A DNA stretch of 54,650 bases. Source: Hydrogenophaga sp. (GTDB lineage: Bacteria; Pseudomonadota; Gammaproteobacteria; Burkholderiales; Burkholderiaceae_C). Positions within the stretch are counted from its first letter, which is position 1. Each line of letters begins with the position of its first letter. Position numbers and translations under genes: made by a program. The stretch is taken from the NCBI RefSeq assembly GCF_026125825.1, contig NZ_JAHCKK010000020.1:1-54650 (forward strand). Direction: 5' to 3'. Shown here piece after piece: positions 46,474 through 54,650 of the stretch. The notes beneath the pieces were generated by a model. The model was given only the letters and a program-made list of their open reading frames with translations. It made no database searches and was not told where the DNA came from.

Positions 46474-47585
46474 CCTACGTCTTCTGGCATTCCTATCTGA
46501 TGTTCCACCAGGCCGCGTACATCCGCGCCCTGGCCGAGCTGCCTGGCAACACCGTGCACTGGTGCGTGACCCAGGACCTGCCCGCCTACTACCGCGATCG
46601 CGGCTACCCGCTGCCCGACACCGGCCGGGTCCAGGTGCACCTGGCGCCCGGGCCGGCGCAGATCGCCCAGCTCGCCGCGCTGCCCGGTTCGGTGCAGGTG
46701 TTTTTCGGTCTGCGCGGTTTCGCGCTGCCGCGGGCTGCCTTCCAGGCCAGCCTGGGCGCGCCGGTGCACCGCTTCCTGATGACCGAGAACCGCTTCGAGC
46801 CGGGCGCGCGCCTGCTGCCCCGCTGGCTGGCCTACACCTGGGACGCGCTTCGCTACCGGCGCCACCTCGACGGCGTGTTCTGCATCGGGCATTCCGGCCG
46901 GCACGGGGGCGCGCGCTTTTTCTCGGCCTGCGGCTACCCCGCGGCGCGCATCCTGCCTTTCATGCATGTGGTGGACCGCACGCCGGTGCCCCCTGCGCCT
47001 GTGCAGCGCGGCCACATCGAGATCCTGTACGTGGGCCAGCTGATCCCTCGAAAGCAGGTCGATGTGCTGCTGCAGGCGTTCAGCCAGCTCGGCGCGTCCT
47101 CGGCGCGGCTGCGCGTCATCGGCCAGGGCGCACAGGCGCAGGCGCTGCAGCAACTCGCGCACCGCCTGGGCGTGGCCGAGCGGGTGGACTTCTCACCGGG
47201 CATGCCCAACGCCCAGACCGTGGCGGCCATGGCCGCCGCCGACGTGCTGGTGCTGCCCAGCCGCTTCGACGGCTGGGGCGCGGTGGTCAACGAAGCCCTG
47301 ATGGTCGGCACCCCGGTCATCTGCAGCAGCCGCTGCGGCGCCAGCGACCTGATCGAGAACGGCCGCAACGGCTATGTGTTCGAGGCCGGCAGCGTCCCGG
47401 CGCTGCGGGACTGCCTCAAGCGCTTCTGCGAGGACTTCCAGTGGAACCGCGCGGCGCTGGCGGCCACCGAGTCGGCCCGCCTGGGTGGCCCCGCGGTGGC
47501 CGCGCGCTTTCAGAACAACGTCCTGCAGCGGCTGGCCGATGCGCCGGCCAGCCTGCCCTGGCAACCGGAGGTGTCCCAGCGATGA
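46470..47585 (+). CDS. Glycosyltransferase, GT4-like
   Basis: 371 residues with a GT-B fold. The N-terminal acceptor domain begins YVFWHSYLMFHQAAYIRAL. The C-terminal donor domain has EILYVGQLIPRKQVDVLLQAF, GVAERVDFSPGMPN and the nucleotide-sugar site DVLVLPSRFDGWGAVVNEALMVGTPVICS (E-x7-E pattern modified). No signal peptide; acts on the cytoplasmic face of the membrane. Donor and linkage cannot be read. Coupled to neighbours by ATGA overlaps. Confidence 0.85.
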   Translation: MTYVFWHSYLMFHQAAYIRALAELPGNTVHWCVTQDLPAYYRDRGYPLPDTGRVQVHLAPGPAQIAQLAALPGSVQVFFGLRGFALPRAAFQASLGAPVHRFLMTENRFEPGARLLPRWLAYTWDALRYRRHLDGVFCIGHSGRHGGARFFSACGYPAARILPFMHVVDRTPVPPAPVQRGHIEILYVGQLIPRKQVDVLLQAFSQLGASSARLRVIGQGAQAQALQQLAHRLGVAERVDFSPGMPNAQTVAAMAAADVLVLPSRFDGWGAVVNEALMVGTPVICSSRCGASDLIENGRNGYVFEAGSVPALRDCLKRFCEDFQWNRAALAATESARLGGPAVAARFQNNVLQRLADAPASLPWQPEVSQR

Positions 47586-48733
47586 ACATCGGCATTCTCA
47601 CCTTCCATTTCAGCGACAATTACGGTGCCGCGCTGCAGGCCTACGCCTTGCGCCGCTGGCTGACGGAGCGCGGCCACCGCGCCAGCTTCATCGACTACCG
47701 GCCCGCGCACATCGAGCAGGGTGGCCGGCTCTGCCTGCCCACGTCGCCCGCCAGGCTCAAGGCCAACCTGAAGGTCATCTACCTGGCGGTGTCCTCGTTC
47801 CTGCACCGGCATTTCGGCCATCGGGGCCAGCGGGAGAAGTTTGTGCGCTTTCGCGAACACTTCCTGGGCATCCCCGGCGATGCCGCGCCCGCGGACAACA
47901 GCGCCTCGCTCGCCGCGGCGCAGGCCTACGACCTCATCGTGGCGGGCAGCGACCAGATCTGGAGCCCGTCCCAGCATTTCGGCTTCGACCCGAACTACTT
48001 CCTGGCCTTCGCGCAGTCGTTCCCGGCCCGCAAGATCTCGTACGCCGCCAGTTTCGGCCGGGACCTCGTGTCCCCGGAAGAGGCCGCGCAGCTGCCCGGG
48101 CTGCTGCACCACTTCGACGCGATCTCGGTGCGCGAAGCCTCTGGCGTCGCGCTGGTCGAGCGCAGCACCGGGCAGCGGCCCGCCAACGTGCCCGACCCGA
48201 CCCTGCTGCTCAACAGCTACGCGGAACTGACCGATCCGACGCCCAGCGACCCCGATGCCGAGCCGTACCTCTTCTGCTATGGGCTGCGCTCGCCCGACAA
48301 CATCCGCCAGACGGCCGAGTTCGTGGCCAGCCAGCTGGGCTGCCCGATCCTCTCGCCGCACAACCCGCACCGGCGCTGGATCGAGATCGGCCAGACGGTC
48401 TACCCCGATCCGGCCGAATGGGTGGCGCTGGTGAAGAACGCCCGTTTCGTCGTGACCAACTCTTTCCACGGCACCGTGTTCGCCCTGCTGTTCAAGAAGC
48501 CCTTCATCGTGGCCGGGCTGACCGGCGACAAGGCCAGCGCCAATGCGCGCGCCATCCACCTGCTGCGCACCGTGGGCCTGGAAAGCCGCTTTGCCCCCTC
48601 GTTCTCGGCGCAGCGCACCGACGCCCTGATGGCCACGCCGATCGACTGGGCCGCCGTGGACCTGCGCCTGGCGGACCTGCGGCAGGCGGGCAACGAATTT
48701 CTCAGCGGGCAACTGCAGGCGGTGGCGCCATGA
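47582..48733 (+). CDS. Polysaccharide pyruvyl transferase family protein
   Basis: 383 residues. It starts with IGILTFHFSDNYGAALQAYALRRWL, the standard opening of WcaK/CsaB-like pyruvyl transferases. Further blocks are YDLIVAGSDQIWSP, ISYAASFGRD, ISVREASGV and VVTNSFHGTVFALLFKKPF. These enzymes place a pyruvate ketal on a sugar using phosphoenolpyruvate. The product is then probably an acidic polysaccharide. It overlaps the genes on both sides (ATGA). Confidence 0.9.
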   Translation: MNIGILTFHFSDNYGAALQAYALRRWLTERGHRASFIDYRPAHIEQGGRLCLPTSPARLKANLKVIYLAVSSFLHRHFGHRGQREKFVRFREHFLGIPGDAAPADNSASLAAAQAYDLIVAGSDQIWSPSQHFGFDPNYFLAFAQSFPARKISYAASFGRDLVSPEEAAQLPGLLHHFDAISVREASGVALVERSTGQRPANVPDPTLLLNSYAELTDPTPSDPDAEPYLFCYGLRSPDNIRQTAEFVASQLGCPILSPHNPHRRWIEIGQTVYPDPAEWVALVKNARFVVTNSFHGTVFALLFKKPFIVAGLTGDKASANARAIHLLRTVGLESRFAPSFSAQRTDALMATPIDWAAVDLRLADLRQAGNEFLSGQLQAVAP

Positions 48734-49302
48734 ACCCCGTGAACGATTTCGGCTCGCTGCGGTACCGCAACGGATTCACCGCCACGGCCAAGCTGCGGCG
48801 CTGGGCATGGGAGCTGGTGTGGCTGCTGGCGTTTCGGCCCACGCCACGCTGGGCCCTGCATGGATGGCGGCGCTTCCTGCTGCGCTCGTTCGGGGCGCGG
48901 GTGGGCACCGGCTGCCGCATCGCGCCGTCCTGCCGCATCTGGGCACCGTGGAACCTGGTGATGGGCGAGTACGTCGCCCTGGGCGATGGCGTGGACTGCT
49001 ACAGCATGGACCGCATCACCATCGGCTCCAAGGTCGCGGTCAGCCAGCGCACCTTCCTCTGCGCGGGTTCGCACGACATCGGGTCGTTGTCGCGCCCGCT
49101 GATCACCGGCCCCATCGTGATCGAGGACCACGTGTGGATCGCGGCCGAGTGCTTCGTGCATCCGAACGTGGTGATCCGCGAAGGCGCCGTGATCGGGGCG
49201 CGGTCGGTGGTCGTCAAGGAGATGCCGGCGTGGTCGGTCTGCGCCGGCCATCCGTGCCGCAGGATCAAGGACCGCGTGGTGAAGGAGCGCCGCCATGCTT
49301 AG
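48730..49302 (+). CDS. WcaF-like hexapeptide-repeat acetyltransferase
   Basis: 190 residues. After an N-terminal helical part, a left-handed beta-helix of hexapeptide repeats runs from about residue 55 to 175 (GTGCRIAPSCRIWAPWNLVMG, ITIGSKVAVSQRTFLCAGSHD). The active-site SHD and the ending VWIAAECFVHPNVVIREGA ... VVVKEMPAWSVCAGHP are as in colanic-acid acetyltransferase WcaF. Role: O-acetylation of a repeat-unit sugar with acetyl-CoA. It overlaps the next gene by eight bases. Confidence 0.9.
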   Translation: MNPVNDFGSLRYRNGFTATAKLRRWAWELVWLLAFRPTPRWALHGWRRFLLRSFGARVGTGCRIAPSCRIWAPWNLVMGEYVALGDGVDCYSMDRITIGSKVAVSQRTFLCAGSHDIGSLSRPLITGPIVIEDHVWIAAECFVHPNVVIREGAVIGARSVVVKEMPAWSVCAGHPCRRIKDRVVKERRHA

Positions 49303-50251
49303 CAAAATGCTCAAGGTCGCCGGCATCTTCAGCGAAGCCTTTCGCGACGCCGTGCTGTTCCTGCGCTTCAACTCGTATTCGCCCTTCGTGGACCCGTCCC
49401 GGCGCGCGTTCTACAAGATCATCATCGAGGCCCACACGATCGAGAAGGGCTTGTCCCTGCCGGACCCCAAGCCGATGTTCGGCAAGGACAAGGTCCGCTT
49501 CGTCATGGCCGCGCTCTCGCGCTACGACATCGGGCACTCGCCGATCCCCGCCCACATGTCGCTGGGCGCGCTGGACGCCTATCTGAACTTCCACACCAGG
49601 GCGGGCCTGAGCGACCCGCTGCTCGACGAGATCTCGGTGTACCTCAAGGCCTGGGAAGCCCGGCTGCCCAGGCCCTGGAAGGGCGGCACGCGCGACTATT
49701 CCTTCCAGGGCCAGCCCCTGAACAGCCTGCAGCAGTTGATGGCCAGCCGCTCGAGCATCCGCACGCTGCGGCCCACCCCGCTGCCCCCCGAGCGCGTCTA
49801 CGAGGCCATCGCACTCGCGCAGCTCGCGCCCTCGCAGTGCAACCGCCAGTCCTCCCGGGTGCACGCCTACCAGGACCGCCAACGCATCCAGGCACTGCTG
49901 GCCTTGCAGGGCGGCTCGCGCGGCTTTGCCGAATCGGTCGGCAACCTGTTCGTGGTGAGCTCGGAGATCTGCGCCTGGGGCGGCCCCGGGCAGCGCAACC
50001 AGGCCTATGTCGACGGGGCGCTGTTCGCGATGTGCCTGATGTTCGCCTGCCGCTCGATGGGCTGGGGCGCCTGCCCGCTCAACCTGGCGATCGACCACAA
50101 GACCGAGGACGCGATCCGCCGCGCCGGCGGCATCCCCGCGGGCGAGCGGCTGATCATGATGATCGCCTTCGGCGAGCCCCTCGCACCCGACACCAAGGTG
50201 GCTTTCTCGCCGCGCAGGCCCGCGGCGGAGATCGCCACCCTTCACGCATGA
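49295..50251 (+). CDS. Nitroreductase-family protein with N-terminal extension
   Basis: 318 residues, against about 200 for simple nitroreductases. The first 145 residues form a separate helical domain (HTIEKGLSLPDPKPMFGKDK). The FMN-binding fold begins at MASRSSIRTLRPTPLPPERVYEAI with QLAPSQCNRQSSRVH and ends MMIAFGEP. Such two-part proteins occur in capsule and exopolysaccharide clusters near pyruvyl transferases (recalled). Reaction unknown; the FMN site suggests redox chemistry on a sugar or lipid carrier. ATG at 49295 inside the preceding gene. Confidence 0.82.
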   Translation: MLSKMLKVAGIFSEAFRDAVLFLRFNSYSPFVDPSRRAFYKIIIEAHTIEKGLSLPDPKPMFGKDKVRFVMAALSRYDIGHSPIPAHMSLGALDAYLNFHTRAGLSDPLLDEISVYLKAWEARLPRPWKGGTRDYSFQGQPLNSLQQLMASRSSIRTLRPTPLPPERVYEAIALAQLAPSQCNRQSSRVHAYQDRQRIQALLALQGGSRGFAESVGNLFVVSSEICAWGGPGQRNQAYVDGALFAMCLMFACRSMGWGACPLNLAIDHKTEDAIRRAGGIPAGERLIMMIAFGEPLAPDTKVAFSPRRPAAEIATLHA

Positions 50252-50261
50252 GGAGCACGCG

Positions 50262-51233
50262 ATGAGCATCACCGCCATCATCCTGACCTACAACGAGGCC
50301 ATCCACCTCGAACGCGCGATCCGCTCCATCCAGCCGTTCGCGCGGCAGATCCTGGTGGTGGACTCCGGCTCGACCGATGGCACCGCCGAGATCGCGCGGC
50401 GGCTCGGTGCCGAGGTCCACACGCACGCCTTTGTCAACCAGGCCCGGCAGTTCCAGTGGGCGCTGGACAGCCTCGACATCCGCGGCGAGTGGGTGCTGCG
50501 CCTGGACGCCGACGAAATCATCGAGCCCGACCTCGCGCAGGCGATCGCCGACCGGCTGCCGCAACTGCCGGCCGATGTGGTGGGCGTGAAACTCAAGCGC
50601 AAGCACATCTTCATGGGCCGCTGGGTTCGCCACGGCGGGCGCTACCCCCTGGTGATGCTGCGGCTCTGGCGGCACGGCCATGGCCGCGTGGAAGACCGCT
50701 GGATGGACGAGCACGTGGTGGTCTGGGGCGGGCGCACCGTCACCTTCGACGGTGGCTTTGCCGACCACAACCTGCACGACCTGAGCTACTTCACCGACAA
50801 GCACAACAAGTACGCCACGCGCGAAGCCATCGAGGTGCTCAACCAGCGGCTGGGCCTGTTCGCGCGCGACGAAGCGCTCAACGCGCACAGCGCATCCTTC
50901 CAGGCCTCGTTCAAGCGCCGGGTCAAGGAGCGCCTCTACAACCGCATTCCCTTCACCGTCAGCGCCCCGCTGTATTTCCTCTGGCGCTACGTCATCCAGC
51001 TGGGTTTCCTGGACGGCCGCAGCGGCCTGGTCTACCACTTCCTGCAAGGTGGCTGGTACCGCTTCCTGGTGGGCGCCAAGGTGATGGAGCTGGAGCGGGC
51101 CGTGGCCCACCTGCACGACAAGGCCGCCATCTGCGCCGAACTGAGCCGGCTCACCGGTCACCGGCTGGTGGCCCAGAGCGAGGCCGTGGCGACCCCGGAC
51201 GTCCGCGACAACCGGCTCGCCCCCCGACTGTGA
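50262..51233 (+). CDS. Glycosyltransferase family 2, WaaE-like
   Basis: 323 residues with a GT-A fold. ITAIILTYNEAIHLERAI, the VVDSGSTDGTAEIA nucleotide site, LRLDADEII with the metal-binding DxD, and WMDEHVVVWGG are typical of the WaaE/LgtF-type beta-glycosyltransferases. A C-terminal amphipathic or membrane segment (PLYFLWRYVIQLGFLDGRSGLVYHFLQ) probably attaches it to the inner membrane. An AGGAG ribosome site lies upstream; the gap after the nitroreductase gene is 10 bases. Donor unknown. Confidence 0.9.
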   Translation: MSITAIILTYNEAIHLERAIRSIQPFARQILVVDSGSTDGTAEIARRLGAEVHTHAFVNQARQFQWALDSLDIRGEWVLRLDADEIIEPDLAQAIADRLPQLPADVVGVKLKRKHIFMGRWVRHGGRYPLVMLRLWRHGHGRVEDRWMDEHVVVWGGRTVTFDGGFADHNLHDLSYFTDKHNKYATREAIEVLNQRLGLFARDEALNAHSASFQASFKRRVKERLYNRIPFTVSAPLYFLWRYVIQLGFLDGRSGLVYHFLQGGWYRFLVGAKVMELERAVAHLHDKAAICAELSRLTGHRLVAQSEAVATPDVRDNRLAPRL

Positions 51234-51244
51234 AAAGGACCGGC

Positions 51245-52123
51245 ATGCACCTCCCCACCCCGTCCCCCTTCATCGCCGCCCTGTGTGTGGCGTGGCCCGC
51301 CTGGGCGCACGCCAACGGCGCGCTGATCTGCCAGGACGCCTCGACTCCGCCTGGCGCCACGCAGGTGGGCGCGGTGCAGGCGCTGTTCCGCGATTGCCCC
51401 CGGGTCGATGACGTGGACTTCACGGGGCGGGCCGACGGGCGCAAGTACTACAACGGCCTGTACTTCACGCCGCCGAAGGACCAGAGCCTCTACGAGCAGG
51501 CCGACGACGGCGTGATCCTGCAGCGCGGCGGCGTGATGGCGACCGCGAAGATGACCTCGCACCCGGGCCAGTTCCCCTTGTTGCGCGGCGACCGCCCGTT
51601 CTACATCGAAGCGCAGGTCGCGATCTCGTCCAACCACCGCGACAACTTCCCGGCCATCTGGCTCATGCCGATCGAGCACAACCCTCGCATGGAGGACGTG
51701 TACGAAGGCGACCCGAAGAGCTTCGAGCGCTGGTTCGAGCTGGACATCGACGAAGGCGGCTTCGGGCCGGGCGGCCACCACACGGCCATTTCCTGGACCG
51801 GCATCTACCCGAACTACAAGAAGATCCAGAACCCCAACCCGACGTCGAAGGTGCCGCTGGACCGCACGCAGCCCAATGTCTTCGGCGTCTCCTACTCGCC
51901 CGACACGCTCACCGTGCGCTGGTGGCTCAACGGCCAGCAGGTGCTGGAGGCGGGGCCTCCTTACGTGCCCGAGATCGCCCGGCGCCAGAACTTCTACCTG
52001 ATCATCTCCGCGCAAAGCCACAAGAACGTCAGCCACTACCAGATGAAATTCATGGGTGTGCGCACCTTCGTGGGCGATGCGGCCACGCCCGCCCCGGCGG
52101 CGAAAACCAGGGGGCGGCCGTGA
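51245..52123 (+). CDS. Secreted GH16-like glycoside hydrolase
   Basis: 292 residues. A signal peptide ends near AWAHA-NGA. The mature part is a concanavalin-like fold with IEAQVAISSNHRDNFPAIWLMP and the catalytic sequence FELDIDEGG, which keeps the family-16 ExDxxE pattern (two Glu and one Asp). GVSYSPDTLTVRWWLNGQQV and YLIISAQS follow as usual. It should cut beta-glycan chains in the periplasm or outside, perhaps trimming the polymer made by this operon. The ATG at 51245 has AAGGA at good spacing. A GTG at 51230 overlapping the previous stop would add five residues including Lys and Arg. Confidence 0.8.
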   Translation: MHLPTPSPFIAALCVAWPAWAHANGALICQDASTPPGATQVGAVQALFRDCPRVDDVDFTGRADGRKYYNGLYFTPPKDQSLYEQADDGVILQRGGVMATAKMTSHPGQFPLLRGDRPFYIEAQVAISSNHRDNFPAIWLMPIEHNPRMEDVYEGDPKSFERWFELDIDEGGFGPGGHHTAISWTGIYPNYKKIQNPNPTSKVPLDRTQPNVFGVSYSPDTLTVRWWLNGQQVLEAGPPYVPEIARRQNFYLIISAQSHKNVSHYQMKFMGVRTFVGDAATPAPAAKTRGRP

Positions 52124-53382
52124 AGCTGCTTGTCTACGGCATCAACTTCGCACCCGAGCTCACCGGCATCGGCAAGTACACCGGCGAGATGGCGCAGTGG
52201 CTGGCCGCTGCGGGGCACGAGGTGCGCGTGATCACCGCACCGCCCTACTACCCGGCCTGGAAGGTGGGCGAGGGCCACAGCGCGCGCCACTACCGCAGCG
52301 AGACGTGGCAAGGCGTGCGGGTGATGCGAACGCCGTTGTGGGTGCCCCGGCAGCCCGGCGGCCTCAAGCGGCTGCTGCACCTGGGCAGTTTCGCGCTGTC
52401 CAGCCTGCCGGTGCTGTGCGCGCAATGGCGCTGGAAGCCCGACGTGGTCTGGGTGGTGGAGCCGGCCCTGATGTGCGCGCCCGCGGCGGCGGCCTTCGCG
52501 ACGCTGCGCGGCGCCCGGAGCTGGCTGCACGTTCAGGATTACGAGGTGGACGCCGCGTTCGACCTCGGCCTCATCCGGGGCCCCGCGCTGCGCCGCTGGG
52601 TCGAGCAGGCCGAGCGCTGGCTGATGCGCCGCTTCGACCGCGTGTCCACCATCTCCGGGCGCATGGTCGAGCGCGCGCGGAGCAAGGGCGTGGCGGCCGA
52701 GCGCATCGTCCACGTCCCGAACTGGGTGGACATCAGCGGCATCGCGCCGCTGACCACGCCCAGCGCCTACCGCGCCGAGCTGGGCCTGGCGAGCGACGCC
52801 GTGGTGGCCCTGTACTCCGGCAACATGGGCAACAAGCAGGGCCTGGAGGTCCTCGCCGAGGTGGGGCGCCTGCTGCGGGACGAGCCGCGCATCCAGCTGG
52901 TGCTCGGCGGCAACGGCTCGGGGCGCGCTGATCTGCAGGCGCGCTGCGCGGGCCTGCCGCATGTGCGCTTCCTGGACCTGCAGCCGCTGGAGCGGCTCAA
53001 CGAGTGGCTGGGCCTGGCCGACGTTCACCTGCTGCCCCAGCGCGCCGATGCGGCCGACCTGGTGATGCCCTCCAAGCTCACCGGCATGCTGGCCAGCGGC
53101 CGCGCCGTGCTCGCCACCGCCCAGCCCGGCACCGAGCTGTGCCGCGTGGTGGAGCAGGACGCGGCCTGCGGCCTCGTGGTCCCGCCCGAGGACCCGGCCG
53201 CGATGGCCGATGCACTGCGCGCGATGGCGGCCGACCCGGCGCGCCGCGCCAGGTGGGGCGCCAACGGCCGACGCTACGCCGAGGCCGAGTTGAGCCGGGA
53301 CGAAGTCCTGCGCCGCTTTGAAATGCAATTGCTGGCCCTGGGCCAGAAAGGGGAAACGCGATGTGCCACCAGCTCTTCATGA
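52120..53382 (+). CDS. WcaI-like GT4 glycosyltransferase
   Basis: 420 residues, GT-B fold. The N-terminal domain starts LLVYGINFAPELTGIGKYTGEMAQWLAA and has RVITAPPYYPAWKV, both typical of WcaI of colanic-acid clusters, and LHVQDYEVDAAFDLG. The C-terminal donor domain has YSGNMGNKQGLEVLAEV, LGGNGSGRADL and a DLVMPSKLTGMLASGRAVLA block. A GTG start overlaps the GH16 stop (GTGA). WcaI transfers a sugar, possibly fucose or glucose; the donor is not proven. It overlaps the next gene by 22 bases. Confidence 0.88.
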   Translation: MKLLVYGINFAPELTGIGKYTGEMAQWLAAAGHEVRVITAPPYYPAWKVGEGHSARHYRSETWQGVRVMRTPLWVPRQPGGLKRLLHLGSFALSSLPVLCAQWRWKPDVVWVVEPALMCAPAAAAFATLRGARSWLHVQDYEVDAAFDLGLIRGPALRRWVEQAERWLMRRFDRVSTISGRMVERARSKGVAAERIVHVPNWVDISGIAPLTTPSAYRAELGLASDAVVALYSGNMGNKQGLEVLAEVGRLLRDEPRIQLVLGGNGSGRADLQARCAGLPHVRFLDLQPLERLNEWLGLADVHLLPQRADAADLVMPSKLTGMLASGRAVLATAQPGTELCRVVEQDAACGLVVPPEDPAAMADALRAMAADPARRARWGANGRRYAEAELSRDEVLRRFEMQLLALGQKGETRCATSSS

Positions 53383-54119
53383 CCCGCAGGCCCTGGCTTG
53401 CACGGACCATCGCCACGCTGGCCCTCGCGGCGGCGTGGCCGCTGCAGGCCCAGCCACAGACACCCACGGCGGCGCAAGCCCCCCAGGCCGTGCCGGCCAG
53501 CGCGCCGCTGGACGCCGACGGAGCAGGCCTGCGGCCGACGCCCTCGCCCGCCGAGGGCGTGGACGCGAACTACCGCATCGCCCCCAACGACCTGATGGCG
53601 TTCGACGTGTTCGGCGTGCCCGACATGAAGCGCGATGTGCGCGTGAACGCCTCGGGCGAGGTGTCGCTGCCGCTCATCGGCCAGGTGCCGGTGGCCGGGC
53701 TCACGGCCCAGGCCGCTGAGCGGCTGATCGCCCAGCGCTACCAGGAGAAGTACCTGCAGGACCCGCAGGTCTCGCTCTTCATCAAGGAATTCACCACGCA
53801 GCGCGTCGCCATCGAAGGCGCGGTGATCCGCCCGGGCATCTACCCGGTGACGGGCCAGCTCACGCTGCTGCGCGCCCTGGCCCTCTCGGGCGGCTTCGCG
53901 CCCTATGCCGACATCAACCAGATCGTTGTCTACCGCCACGGCAGCGGCGGCGCACGCGAACAGTTCACCTACGACCTCGACAAAGTGCGCGCGGGCCAGG
54001 AAAAAGACCCGAACATCCGCTCGGACGACGTGATCGTGGTCCAGCGCAACGCCCGGCGAACCGCTCTGAGGGACTCGCTTTTCAGCGACATCCTGAGCAC
54101 GCTCAACCCCTTCAAATGA
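53361..54119 (+). CDS. Wza-family polysaccharide export protein
   Basis: 252 residues. A signal peptide (hydrophobic LARTIATLALAAAWPLQA) ends before QPQ with no lipobox Cys. The PES export domain (about 68-155: YRIAPNDLMAFDVFGVPDMKR, GEVSLPLIGQVPVAGLT) and one SLBB domain (VAIEGAVIRPGIYPV ... LTLLRALALSGGFA) follow. It is shorter than E. coli Wza and lacks its C-terminal membrane helix, as is common for EpsE-like exporters. The ATG at 53361 has AGGGGA before it; the ATG at 53379 (overlapping the preceding stop) is the alternative. Confidence 0.9.
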   Translation: MCHQLFMTRRPWLARTIATLALAAAWPLQAQPQTPTAAQAPQAVPASAPLDADGAGLRPTPSPAEGVDANYRIAPNDLMAFDVFGVPDMKRDVRVNASGEVSLPLIGQVPVAGLTAQAAERLIAQRYQEKYLQDPQVSLFIKEFTTQRVAIEGAVIRPGIYPVTGQLTLLRALALSGGFAPYADINQIVVYRHGSGGAREQFTYDLDKVRAGQEKDPNIRSDDVIVVQRNARRTALRDSLFSDILSTLNPFK

Positions 54120-54132
54120 CGGGAGCCCCGCC

Positions 54133-54650
54133 ATGAACCACCATCCCCACCCCATGCCCGCCGTGCCCGATCCGAGGGACGCGATGAGCCTGCACCACGA
54201 GGCGCCCCGCGCCGAGCGGAGGCAGGCGCGCGGCGAAGCCATTGCACTGACGGAAGAGCGCATCGACTTCAAGACCCTCTATCGCGCGCTGGCGCGGCGC
54301 AAGGGCAGCATCCTGGGCGTCGCCGCCCTGTGCACCCTGGCGGCCGGGGCTTACACGCTGAGCCTCACGCCGCAGTACGAGAGTTCGGCCATGCTGCAGA
54401 TCGACCGCGCGGCGCAGAAGGTGGTGGGCTTCAACACCGAGGTCGAGGTGGAAGAGGGCCCGCTGTCGGATCAACTGCAGCTGCGCACCCAGGTGGAGCT
54501 GCTCAAGAGCCGCAGCCTGGCCGAGCGCGTGATCGATGAAATGGGCCTGGACAAGCCGGGCGCCATGAGCGCACCGCCCACGCCGGCCGTGGCCGAAGCC
54601 GCGGGCGTGGCCGGCGGCAGCGGGCCGCTGGACCAGGCCGCGGCCCTGGC
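54133..54650 (+). CDS. Wzc/Wzz-family polysaccharide co-polymerase, N-terminal part (runs off window)
   Basis: 172 codons are visible. A His/Pro-rich cytoplasmic start is followed by IDFKTLYRALARRKGSILGVAALCTLAAGAYTLSL, which holds the first membrane helix, then the periplasmic Wzz segment YESSAMLQIDRAAQKVVGFN and QLRTQVELLKSRSLAERVIDEMGL. This is the front of a chain-length regulator. Whether a C-terminal tyrosine-kinase domain (Wzc) follows cannot be seen, but the pairing with a Wza-type gene makes it likely. A 13-base gap separates it from the export gene. Confidence 0.88.
   Translation, partial: MNHHPHPMPAVPDPRDAMSLHHEAPRAERRQARGEAIALTEERIDFKTLYRALARRKGSILGVAALCTLAAGAYTLSLTPQYESSAMLQIDRAAQKVVGFNTEVEVEEGPLSDQLQLRTQVELLKSRSLAERVIDEMGLDKPGAMSAPPTPAVAEAAGVAGGSGPLDQAAAL

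Overview
This window is high-GC, gene-dense DNA that looks like a hydrogen-oxidising betaproteobacterium of the family Comamonadaceae; Hydrogenophaga is the best guess. The reasons are the hoxX-hoxA-hoxB-hoxC-hoxJ gene order of an H2-sensing regulatory hydrogenase, a Calvin-cycle-type class II aldolase beside pgk, the def/fmt versus LysM/dprA divergon, and GC-rich palindromic intergenic repeats of the Comamonadaceae style. The genus is inferred, not shown.

Layout. (1) 1-6390, plus strand: the end of hoxX (CO-ligand synthesis for hydrogenase), hoxA (NtrC-type activator), hoxB and hoxC (H2 sensor, with no Tat signal and no C-terminal maturation tail) and hoxJ (PAS histidine kinase). Two GC-rich hairpin repeats lie in this operon, one in frame inside the 5' end of hoxC and one between hoxC and hoxJ. 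(2) 6381-8649, minus: fba and pgk. (3) 8723-15418: an envelope-remodelling divergon. Response regulator, sensor kinase and an EptA-type phosphoethanolamine transferase read leftward. A PAP2 phosphatase fused to an LtaS/OpgB-like transferase reads rightward. Three CTTAA-type boxes at 11-bp spacing lie between them. (4) 15435-30602: housekeeping genes (azlD, azlC, fmt, a lipoprotein, def, a LysM protein, dprA, a DUF1631 protein, secF, secD, yajC and a fused indolepyruvate ferredoxin oxidoreductase), followed by a divergent Lrp-family regulator. (5) 31290-36698, plus: a secreted-protein operon with a clear promoter. It encodes two related pilin-like subunits, a small exported protein, a PapD-like chaperone, a 660-residue outer-membrane-type protein ending in an SdrD-B-like domain, and a further subunit-like protein. 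No standard FimD usher is present. This is the best candidate here for a poorly described system. (6) 36803-37306: a truncated IS630-type transposase remnant at the module boundary. (7) 37585-54650, plus: a tightly coupled exopolysaccharide operon. It holds a WbaP-type initiating transferase, fcl and gmd (GDP-L-fucose), a flippase, a GMC oxidoreductase, an aldo/keto reductase, a Wzy/ligase-like protein, three glycosyltransferases, a pyruvyl transferase, an acetyltransferase, a nitroreductase-like protein, a secreted GH16-like hydrolase, a Wza-type export protein and the start of a Wzc/Wzz-type protein that runs off the window.

How it works together. The hox genes sense H2 and switch on hydrogenase operons elsewhere. 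Regions 3, 5 and 7 all concern the cell surface: lipid A charge, surface fibres and a fucose-containing, probably pyruvylated and acetylated polysaccharide. I saw no tRNA, rRNA or CRISPR array.
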